Origin: Hortaea werneckii
Taxonomy: Eukaryota; Ascomycota; Dothideomycetes; Mycosphaerellales; Teratosphaeriaceae
DNA length: 64,000 nucleotides
Reading direction: 5' to 3'
Assembly (NCBI GenBank): GCA_037044905.1
Contig: JBAOKB010000177.1
Span: 1-64,000 of the forward strand
Shown here piece by piece: positions 54,886 to 64,000 of the stretch (position 1 is its first letter; every line of letters starts with the position of its first letter). The notes beneath the pieces were generated by a model, which did no database searches, had not been told where the DNA came from, and saw only the letters and a program-made list of their open reading frames with translations. A program made the position numbers and the translations under genes.

Positions 54886-56054
54886 TCATGCATCTGTCCA
54901 CGGCGACACTCTTCCAGGCAAGAAACTCTTGATCCTCAGCAACTCGGCACCAAGACCTTCGACAATCGGATGTTTTCGCCCGTAAACCGTCATACCGATG
55001 CTTGTCGCTTTGTCCAGCTCCTGGATTGCAAGCTCTGCATACTCGCAAGGATCGCGCGGCGCCAGACCCTTTGGCGGCTTCTTCAGCGAAAGGCGACGGC
55101 TGGCTAAGTAGTACCCGAGTTCATGATACCTGGCCCTCGCTTGATACGCATCCATGAGCTTGCTGTCACGGATTTGGAGATCCTTCAAGTAGCGGATGTA
55201 CTGATCGACAAGCCCAAGCTGGACGATGCGTCGGTCTTCAAGGTTTGCTGTGAGCTCTTTTGGGAGAATTCGGTCCGAGGCGACAAGTCCATGCGGTTAT
55301 CTTTGAAGAGATTGTGTGCCCTGATGCGAAGATCGTCGTCTGCAGCATTGCGGTTTCTATTGTGCGTGTCTGGACGTGGAAGTTTGCCATTGTAAGGCCC
55401 ACAAGCGATGCAGGTGCAAATGAAGCCGTAGTTCTCTCGCAGAATCTTGCGTCGTTCAGAGCCTGCTTGCAGTGTTTCGTCAATTCCACCTAAATAGTCC
55501 ACAAAAATGTCGGTGCCGTCTGCGATGTTCACAAGCGCGCGTAGCTCAGCTTTGGAAGTCAGTGGATTCCACTGCACGACCGCATTAGGCCGACATGAGT
55601 GGTTGGCGCGAGCAAAGAGCGGAAAGATCCTTGCCCTTGAGTAGTATGCATCGTCTTGATGTTCCACGTGCGAGAAAGCATTGAGACTGATCGTCGTCAT
55701 CAGTTTACGAGTGAAGCTCCGATCTTTACCGTCACTGCCGGTGGAAGCCACGCTTCGAGGGCTACCTGGTGCTTCTTCATCGGGACCGCCATAAAGCTTG
55801 ATGAGCGCCTTTATTGCGGTAGGGGGTTGTCGATCAAGAAAAGCCCTGATACTTTCTTCGCTGTTCCGGACGCTCACACTGGTACCGGCACCAATCCTGA
55901 TCAGGTCTGAAGGGTAGAAATCAATCGGTACCTTTGGCAGCTCTAAGAGCGGCTTTTCATCGTGTATCAGAGCACCTTCGCTGATCTCAACAGTCGATTG
56001 AAGCGCCCAACCACCGTAAGTGAGGTTCTTGTACTTCTGACAACGTTTCACCAT
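54886..56054 (-). CDS. SET-domain protein (SMYD-like)
   Basis: 389 residues after restoring one missing base in the run at 55213-55215, which joins SSSLGL to VDQYIRYLKDL. The N-terminal half has a SET fold beginning YGGWALQSTVEISEGALI. The core cofactor motif is NHSCRPNAVVQWN, followed by DIFVDYLGGID. A post-SET-like C-X-C-X2-C (CTCIAC) follows. The C-terminal third is helical, like the TPR-like part of SMYD proteins. There is no MYND zinc finger. By family it may be a protein lysine methyltransferase; targets are unknown. Single exon. Divergent from the SDR gene at 56721. Confidence 0.85.
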
Positions 56055-56720
56055 GTTTTCTTGTTTTGGATGAGTGTAGCGGAAAGGCGAGATGATGCCC
56101 AGAAGTTAGGGAAACGCACGAAGCTGATATGCTCACCTCAGGAGGCGTTTTTGAAGGCCTTGAAGCATGCTCCGGGAGAGGCCTGTCTTAGAAACGACAA
56201 TGGAACCAAGCCATAAGGTCTCACGCTTTGCTGGCACATGTCTGTGACTTCAAAGCTTCAGAAGTTGTCAACATGTCTCACATTGCGACCTTGCATTGCG
56301 ATGAAGCGAGACGCATGGCCCGAAGCCTTTGTTTTCGGCGGCGACATGTCTTCGTCTGTGGCGACTTGGGTCTTGATCTAGGCAATGAAGACCTGGAATG
56401 ACAGTGTGACCCGCGTTCAATGTCGGTCCTGCGCTTCTGTCACCATCGGTTGTGAAGAAGCAGAAGGACAATCGCTGGCACTCTCATCCGACCGTACTTG
56501 ATCACTTAGGAAAAGGTTTAAGCGATGGACAATGTCTGATGTTCACGTCCGACCGTTGTGGTCTACGTACCATGTAGAAAGGTGACAAAATGGACAGCGA
56601 ACTCCGCAAAACCAAAGCGCGGTCGAGCGGCCGAGCTTCCCGCGATTGGGAGGCGACTTCTCATACACCAACATTCAAGCGGCAAAGCACAATCGCAAAA
56701 CCAATGATAACACGCAAACA
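56055..56720. other. Intergenic, nothing recognised
   Basis: Divergent promoter region between the SET and SDR genes. No repeats seen. Confidence 0.5.
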
Positions 56721-57898
56721 ATGGCCAACCATCAAAAGTGGTATCACCACCTGACAATTGACTTCTTCGCCTTAATACTCCAGCGTTCCATCTTCCACCC
56801 TTTCATGGCCTGGCTCATTCCGCTCTGTCAGCGAGCCATAGGCGCTCCAGGCGACAGCATCCAAGTACTCTCTACCACATACTATGCCGCAATAATCACA
56901 GCGCTATGGATCCTCGGCCTACTTGACAAGAGGATAGCGTACGGCCAGCCTCGAGAGCTCGACTGGGAGAAAGAAGTCGTAGCGATCACGGGTGGCGCTG
57001 GCGGGCTGGGGAAGATCATGGCGGAAATGTACGGGATGCGGGGGTCAGTGTAGCATTACTCGATGTGCGGGAGCCCGACTGGGAAAGCGAGGGGATGGCA
57101 GACGTCAAGTTCTATCGCTGCGATGTTGGCAAGCGGGGAGATGTAGAGAGAGCCAAGGCGCAGATAGAGAAAGATGTATGTTGCGAGTCACCACCAAAAC
57201 CTAACTTCTTATCGTACTGGAACCTTTTCGAGTTGCAGAAAAAGGCTGACATGAAATACCCAAGCTCAGTCCAGTGACAATCTTAATCAACAACGCCGGC
57301 ATCGTCAACGGCAAACCGCTCCTCCAGCTCTCCGACGCAGGAAATCCAACGCAACTTCAACATCAACCTGCTTTCGCACTTCCACACCCTCCGCACTTTC
57401 CTACCATCCATGCTCGCCTCAGAGACCGGCGGGACCATCGTAACCGTAGCATCTGTACTGGGGAAACTCGGAGCATCCAGCCTATCGGACTACACCGCCG
57501 CAAAAGCAGGGTTGATCGCTATGCACAACTCACTGCTGGCGGAATTGAACTCGAAAAGCGCACCAGCCGGAGCGCAAAATATCCGAACTATCCTCGTCAC
57601 ACCAGGACAACTTTCCACGCCTTTATTTTCCGGGGTGGAAACACCGTCATCCTTCTTCGGGCCCGTAGTCGAGCCGGTGGAGTTGGCGAGAGAGATAGTC
57701 CGGATGGTCGATGCAGGTGAATCCGGCAATATCAGTATGCCGCTGTATGCGAGATGGATCGAATGGTTACATGTGCTGCCTGCGGGGCTCCAGAGAGTGG
57801 TGAGGCAGATGGCTGGGATTGACAACGCAATGGAAGGGTTTGGGATGCATCGAAACGCTAAGCTGGGAGATGGCATGAAAGGGGAGAAGGTAAGCTGA
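56721..57898 (+). CDS. Membrane-anchored short-chain dehydrogenase (SDR)
   Basis: Two exons (56721-57175, 57265-57898), 362 residues. The N-terminal hydrophobic segments suggest ER or lipid-droplet anchoring. Cofactor motif AITGGAGGLGK, then NNAG, and catalytic SDYTAAKAG with the Tyr-X3-Lys pair. This pattern fits SDR16C / retinol-dehydrogenase-like enzymes acting on lipid alcohols or ketones; the substrate is unknown. Two breaks: a missing G in the G5 run at 57040-57044 and an extra G at 57340-57341. The start at 56721 is the first ATG; codons upstream in frame are not ATG. Confidence 0.9.
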
Positions 57899-58629
57899 GA
57901 AGACACTTGCGAAGCTTCGCCTCCTTTTACCAAATGTTAACATGAGATTAGTGTCGGACTGAAAGGGAATATCGGCAGCTAGAAGATAGTAAATGGCTGG
58001 ATATGTAGTGTTGCGCAAGCCTGTAGGGACATGCAAATACCCGCGAACATGGACACGGTCTCCTAGTACATACAGATGAACACCTCGCCTGTCCACTCCA
58101 ATCGCATATCGTCTAGCCACGAACAATATACTCTTGAGTCTCCATCCCCTCCTTCCCGTCCGCCGAAAAAGCGCCACGGCAATCCTGGTGAAACTGAAAG
58201 CTGAGATTCGCCCAAATTTTCGCAATCCTCGCTCAAAGCAAAAAAGTCCCACGCCTGCTTGCCAAAAGTCCCTGTATGCTAAATTCAAAAAAATGAATAT
58301 CCCAATCGACCACAAAAGAGATGTCCTTTGCTGAATGATGTCAAGGATTCCCAAGAAAGGAAATTAGAAGGAAAGGGGGGATAAACAGGAAGAAAAGGAA
58401 ACAAAGAAAAACAACCGCTGCGTCTCAATGTGTGTATCTCTTCAAAAAAAAAAAAAAAAAACCACAACAACAACAACAACAACAACCAGTGGTGTCATAA
58501 CGTCGTAAGGCTTCTCTGCGCACAAGGGAACGTCGTGAATGCAAAGTAATTCAGAAAAAAAAACCCCCTTCGAGCCGGGATCTAGCCATTCTCGCAGATG
58601 AAGGGAAGAGGTGAATGCAGAGTCCCTTA
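57899..58629. other. Intergenic with poly(A) and CAA microsatellite
   Basis: A run of 18 A (58444-58461) is followed by a (CAA)n microsatellite to about 58487, within the 3' region of the PDK1-like gene. Nothing else recognised. Confidence 0.7.
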
Positions 58630-61471
58630 CTAAAAGACGGCTGCAAGCCCACTTTTGCTGTGCCTCTTGCTGAAGCGTTTTCTTCCTTTCAGAGGCTCTT
58701 CGTCTCCGGTGTTTTTCCGCAGGGTCTGTCTGAGGTTGTGTCTTTCCATAGGCATCGCAGCGTCCCCGCCTATACTGTCTGCAGGACTTGAGACGCCGGA
58801 GTGATCTAGGTCGTTAGTGTATGAGCCGTATTGTCCGTTGTGCTGCTGGCTTAGAGCGAGTTCCTTGGCTTGGGAACCGAATCGAGCCATTCTTGTGTTG
58901 AGAATTTCGAACCGGCTGGGTCGGAGGTCGTGGCACGCGGGTCTTCAAATGTAAAATGCTTGTCCTTCTGCGCCCACAAAGTTATGTCAGTGGTCTAGCT
59001 CACGCTACTCCATAAAGATGATTGCAATGCTTACCGTATCCAGCTGCCACGCGGTCAGCCCTTTGGAATCCACGTAGCTCTTCCAATTCGCGCCACCGGC
59101 CAAAAGGTTGACCTCGCCCTTTGCCTTTTTGTCATTCCCACCTGCCGCGGCAATCACCAATCTACCTGCGGATGTGATGAGCACCAGTCTTTCCCGCTTT
59201 TTCGTTGTGCTGCCGCTGAAGAATCTTGTGAACTTCGGCTTCTCACTTGGCGTGCCAGGCTGACTTCCTCCGTTTGGCGAGCCACTTGTTGGTGGGCCTG
59301 AAAAGACAACCAGATTGCCGAGCTTCAATATCCGCTCATTTGGATGGGTGAGGACGGGGCTCCAATCGATGTCCAGTTGACTAGGAGGTGGTAGCTCTGT
59401 CACACCTCGTAACTGCGGTCTGGTTTGCTGCTGTGCTGTCTGCCCTTGGCCTTGCTGCTGACCACTCTGTCCCATACCACCAGAACTTTGTCGGGGAAGC
59501 CCCATCGCAGCAGCGGCTCCGGCTGCGGCACCGCCACTGTTGACTCCATTCAGTTTGATTGGTTCCCTTGGCGGCGGTTCATAAGATTTCAGCCGTGGAG
59601 CCTTCTGCCGCCACAGCCCGCTGCCCCACTGCACGCCCTCAAAGAACGGATGTGCCTTCACGTTCTCAACAGTCATTCGCCTCTCTGGCTCAAGTACCAG
59701 TAGTCTCTCAACCAGATCTCTGGCGACATCCGGGAAGCCGTCTGGGAAGGTATATTCCAGACCTAGATCTTCTGGAATGTGAGGTACTCATTCGCGGCCT
59801 TGAATGGTGGACGCCCGGCAAGGAGCTGGTAAACAATGCACCCGAAAGCCCAAAGATCCGAAGCGCGACAGGCGGTCTTGTCTCTAAGGAGCTCTGGGCT
59901 CACATACTCTGCTGTGCCCACAAATGATACCGCCCGATCGTGTTCAGCGTCGCCTAATGGATCCCCCGATGGCACTCCGTCTCCAGTATCAGACGTCCCG
60001 TTTGACGCTTTCTGTGGGTCCGCCAGTAACTTCGCTGTTCCAAAATCGGTGATCTTGACATGCATGCCGCCGTCCAGTAACACGTTCTCTGGCTTTAGAT
60101 CTCTATGAATGACGCCTCTCGAATGCATGTATGCCACGCTGTCTAAGATTTGGCTCCCATAGAACCTTGCGCCTTCCATTTCCATCCGACCTAATCGTTT
60201 TAATACGCCAAGAAGCTCTCCTCCAGCGCAGAGATCAAGAACAAAGTACAGCGAGCGCTCATCTTGGAAGGTGTAGTAAAGGCGCACTACACCGGGATGT
60301 TCGGTAAGACGGTTCAGTGTGTCTCGCTCGATGTTGACATATTTGACCTTCTTTCTTTGATGATGTGGCGTTTGTCGAGAACTTTGATCGCGTACTCTTT
60401 GAGCGTCTGTCGGTCTGTGGCGGCCAATACAGTCGAATAAGAACCCTCCCCTAACGTCCGCCCGAAGTTGAAATCTTTGACACCCTTCTTTAACAAGCGT
60501 GTGGTGGGCGGGCCGCCACTAGGATCCGGTGTTTGTGTTTTGCTGACCGCTGCGCCTCGCTCTCTCCACTCTTCGGCTGTCCTAGGAGTAGATGCTCCAG
60601 GGCCGTATGGAGTGTCCGAGTCATACCTGGGGCCTCCAGATCCGCCGGTAGGTGCCCTTGATCTTCTCGAATTGCGTCTTGGCGGCGGCGGGCCATTCCC
60701 ATTCATCGGAGGAACACTGCCCTGCCTATAGGCTCTGCTGCCTTCTCTGCCCAGAGCACCGGCCATAATACCACGTGCAGATCTTGAGCCCGTCCTGCCC
60801 AACCCGGAATGACTACCATCTGAACTGCCCATTTCATCCCTGTATCTGTAAGAGCCTTGACTCATATGTGAGCTGGCGGAAGAAGAGTTGGGATGCATGT
60901 ACATGCTGCTATATGGCCTCCCTGATTGCATGGGGCCGAGATGCTCGGCTGCCGTGGTATCGGTCCGCTGCCGGTGTAGTGTTGAGGTGGTGTAGTGCCG
61001 TAAGGTGACTGAATTGCGGCAGGACGGTCGAACTGTTGACTTGGTCTTTGACTCAGATCCTGGGCTTGTCGAGGCCCCAGATAGCCATTTGCTTGTCCGT
61101 CCAGCACCGCCGGCCTTTCACTTTGATAGCTTGCGCGTGGGCTCGGCTGCCCACGGCTGATCGCATGCTGCAAAGTGTACGCTTCTGGATCCCAGCCGAG
61201 CCCTCCGTCGCCTGTACCTATACTTCCCCTATCATCTTGGAATGAGCTGTTTTGCGACAAGGTCGGGAGGAGGCCTGGGGCTCGGCTCGATGCTGTGACG
61301 GTGGAACCAGATGAGGAATGCGACGAGGTTGGCGGTTGCGGTGTGGTTTCGGCAGTGCTTTGTGTGCGGGCGGTGGGAGAGGTGGGCGGAGAGCAACGTC
61401 TTCGTCGTCCGAGTCTGGGTTTGCGATACGCAGCCCGCCCAGAGACTGGGAGAGGAGAGATCGCCGCTCAT
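58630..61471 (-). CDS. PDK1-like AGC protein kinase
   Basis: Phosphoinositide-dependent kinase homologue (yeast Pkh1/Pkh2, fission yeast Ksg1), which phosphorylates the activation loops of other AGC kinases. A long disordered N-terminus is followed by the kinase: glycine loop GEGSYS, Lys in EYAIKVLDKRHI, CAGGELLGVLKRLGRME, HRDLKPENVLLD, ITDFGTAKLL, SFVGTAEYVSPELL. There is no hydrophobic-motif tail. A C-terminal PH-like domain follows (WSPVLTHPNERILKLG to KHFTFEDPRA). Two exons (61471-59035, 58967-58630). Six single-base losses: near 61445, 61388, 60932, 60349, 59766 and 58875; restored length 926 residues. The start at 61471 (MSGDLSSPS) is likely but not certain. Confidence 0.9.
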
Positions 61472-62309
61472 TGTGCTCCGGGGGTGCTAGGAGCGGATTG
61501 CGGCGGCGGTGGGCGCAGGAGTGGAGGCAGCGGGTGCGGCGGTGGTAGCGGTGGGCAAGATACCGAGTGTGTTCTCCAAACGAGTGACGTGCCAGAGCGG
61601 CTTGCTCATCCCATCGGAGCCCTTCTGTTGCAGCATCAATAATTGATGGGCCGGTGATCAATCTTCACGCCAAGCGCTTCGATCTCCTGGATATCTCCTC
61701 CGCGATTCCACGGTCGATTTGATGAAGGTCCGGGTCCAATGACCTGGAATGGTGAAGCCGCGATGTCCAGCAGGTCAGGTAGGTACGGGAACCTGCAATT
61801 GGCTGGACTGCGCGTTCAGGTATCTCGCCGCCAAGCCTGTTCCTTCGTAACCTTAGGCCTTCACCACGGATCGAGTCTCATAGGTACCTATAGGTAAGAT
61901 GTCTCGACACCATCGAAACGAGAACGCTTACTCACACACGAGTCACAGTCCAGCAGCCGCATCAACTACTACTATGTACCTGTAGTATTCTTGACGACGG
62001 TACGTAGCTACAGTAAGGTAGTGAACGAGTTCTGCGTCCCGTTTCCGAAACCCTCGTGACCACGGACAGCCCATCCCATTCCGGTCGCTAAAAGTCCGCC
62101 GAACGAACCGCAAGCCGCTGTCGTCAGTCCAATCAGGGTTCAACAGGGGGTCAAGAAAAGGGAAAAAAGGCGAGCAATTATTCTGAAACGCGTTAGAAGG
62201 ACGACGATCTGTATCAAGTCCACACCTGACCTGACGCATTTTTACTCCATTTCCTATGGGTTCTTCTCTATGAACATTCACCAGCAGCTCACAAAACCCG
62301 GACCTGCTC
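61472..62309. other. Intergenic, nothing recognised
   Basis: Promoter region of the PDK1-like gene. Frames on the minus strand around 61943-62404 lack an ATG and have no codon or motif support. Confidence 0.45.
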
Positions 62310-62564
62310 ATGGCTGTCGACACGCTTTTTGGCGCGGCTACAAGGCTTGGGAAAACCACGGTAAGAAGTGCTGCAATCGCTGTTTGAGAACTCCGCCACA
62401 ACATCGCAACCGATAGATTCCCTATCTGCCGCGCAGGAACCGGGACTTCTGCAGCGCGCTTTCACGCTTGCCAGCTGTCTCTTCTCCACGCGCTGCGCGT
62501 TCCTGCAGCAGACCGTTGACGCCGTCGAGAGACGAGAACAGCTGGCTTGCGACCTGGTGAGTCA
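62310..62564 (+). CDS. Possible small hypothetical gene, 5' part
   Basis: The ATG at 62310 begins MAVDTLFGAATRLGKTT. If the AA near 62366 is read as A, the frame continues into LFENSATTSQPIDSLSAAQE and TRCAFLQQTVDAVERREQL, then reaches a GTGAGT donor. The helical, non-repetitive character suggests a real small protein, but the 3' exon is not identifiable. Alternatively this is chance coding. Confidence 0.3.
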
Positions 62565-62599
62565 CCGACTTGTCCCAGTCGGCAGTCGATTCCGACGTG

Positions 62600-64000
62600 C
62601 ATGAGGTCTACTGGCAAGATCGGACCTGTGAGCGTCAAGCCATTTGAAGCCTTTGTTATAGACGTGAAGGTAGGTCTTGGTCTCTATATGTCGACATTCT
62701 CAATTGCATAGCCATTCTTTTGGCTTCACACCCTCTTCACTGGACGTGGTGATTTGGGTGCAGAAGCAAGCAGCCATGGCACTACGATCTAATGGCTAGA
62801 AGGTGGACGATCTTGCCAATTGACTGGGAAAAGGCAACTCGTCTCTACGTGAACGAATGGAAATGGGAACAGCGGTTGCTCAGTCTTCTAAACCTTTTTG
62901 CTCGTCTACGTCCTTGACGAATGTTGCAGCATCCGCACATGCGGATTGTGACAGGTACGCTTTCATCAGAGTGATGAGGGCAAGCCGGATTCAAGGATAG
63001 GTACTAGTGGTGCAATTGGTGTTGGCGAATTCATTGCCTGCATGAGCGGCACTTAGAGCGAAGGTTCAAACCACTAGAAGCGTCAATCATTTCGGCAAGG
63101 TTTCTCTACAGACGCCCGACTGTGCAAGCAAACACCAGCTACATCTCACTGGAAGTGCCAGTAGCTGTGACAATAGGAAACGTTTGAAGACGACCAGGCG
63201 TTGAGGAAGTGGAGACAACAAGCCCCCGATGCCAGCCTCCTCTCCTGGCCCAGGCGGTGGTTGGAAGGAGCATGGAAACACCAGATGGACATCAACAATT
63301 ATGCTCTCCTCAGCGACTGTCGCGCCTTTCACTCGGATGTATGTCGGCATGGATGTTGCGTCAGTCCGAGCAAGGCCGTTGTGCGCTCTCCAGAGTCGGT
63401 CTGCGCTGGCCAGGCGCTGCGAGCAGGTCTAGCCTACTGCCGCTGCTGCTTCCTCCAATATCCTCGCATGAACCTTACAGATAGACCCTGCTAGCAGGCA
63501 GGGTCTGCAGAAACCAGCCAATGCAACTTGAATGTATCCAATCGTCACCCGTCATGTCGACAAGCGTAGCGTGAAGTGCCAGCCGTATGCACATTCACAG
63601 TTGATCGATAGGTGCACAGCAAAATGACAGGTCTCTTGTTATTGCAATTTATGCTCCAATAGCACAGCGCGCAACAGTTCTCATTTTCGGTTCAACATAT
63701 CTGCGGATGCACCTCACATCTGCGCCTCACTAACCCAGGGATCCGGTGCGACCACACCGAGAAAACGTGGTGTCACCAGGTGCATGTTGCAGCATTGCCG
63801 CTGGAACCCTCGCCGGACTGGGGGGCCCAGGTGGGGGAGGGGAAGTATTTGCAAATCCATCAGCGAGCAGCCGAAGCTCGACAACCCGTTTGGTGCAGAA
63901 GCAGCAAATACTCACAGCACATTGAGCAACGGAGAATTGATGGTCGAATCGCACCCGGAGAAACACAAATGTCAAGGTACAAAGGAAATAATGCAAATCG
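62600..64000. other. Right-end region, no supported gene
   Basis: Several overlapping frames around 63200-63490 occur in all three plus-strand frames and look like chance. A hairpin lies at 63483-63506. I can support nothing else. Confidence 0.45.
63483..63506. repeat. Perfect 9-bp stem hairpin
   Basis: AGACCCTGC and GCAGGGTCT flank the 6-nt loop TAGCAG. No U-run or gene context explains it. Confidence 0.5.

Noticed and set aside
61943..62404. 153-residue minus-strand frame
   Set aside because: It lacks an ATG at its 5' end, has no recognisable motif and overlaps a better plus-strand candidate.
63201..63494. Three overlapping plus-strand frames of 67-97 residues
   Set aside because: All three frames are open at once, which indicates GC-driven chance rather than selection.
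1..64000. tRNA, rRNA, CRISPR or intact transposon genes
   Set aside because: I looked for cloverleaf-like, array-like and transposase-like signals and found none I could support by eye; a tRNAscan and repeat search would be needed to exclude tRNAs.

Overview
The window is the physical end of a chromosome of a filamentous ascomycete (Pezizomycotina, probably Dothideomycetes). The evidence is a (CCCTAA)n telomere at the left edge, short 50-130 bp GT-AG introns, a Zn2Cys6 regulator, JEN and Dal5-type transporters, fungal-type PDK1, a PARP-UBC fusion, and a RIP-mutated tract. Bases 1-46 are not fungal: they match an Oxford Nanopore native-barcode adapter (barcode 08) left on the contig.

Layout. 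47-192 is telomere, followed by a subtelomeric repeat. 407-5509 is one intact 1700-codon telomere-linked RecQ-type helicase, read towards the telomere; its N-terminal half appears to carry a tyrosine-recombinase-like domain. 6080-6860 is a TA-rich tract almost free of CpA and TpG. 7-16.7 kb holds what looks like a small catabolic cluster: a Zn2Cys6 regulator, an MFS sugar porter and, divergent from it, a kinase of the AnmK/levoglucosan-kinase family. A JEN-type carboxylate transporter and a cysteine-rich surface protein follow. The shared promoter has five copies of an 8-bp motif.

From 17 kb on the genes are ordinary chromosomal ones: a MATE transporter, a small hypothetical gene, a mitochondrial DEAD-box helicase, a flavin amine oxidase, a COG7-like Golgi tether, a PARP fused to a UBE2Q-like domain, a 12-exon M28B carboxypeptidase with an 8-nt exon, an SDR relic, a secreted subtilase, an ACS-family MFS transporter, a GH20 hexosaminidase, a J-domain protein, a FAH-family enzyme, a hypothetical protein, a SET protein, an SDR and a PDK1-like kinase. 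The last 2.5 kb has little that can be supported.

The secreted subtilase, the signal-bearing M28 peptidase and GH20 fit saprotrophic or plant-associated nutrition. The regulator-porter-kinase trio would feed an anhydro-sugar into hexose phosphate.

Most genes between 14 and 62 kb contain single-base frame breaks, usually in short homopolymers. In nearly every gene the restored length is a whole number of codons, and housekeeping genes are affected too. They are best read as nanopore consensus errors, not pseudogenes. Coordinates below span the whole gene across these breaks.
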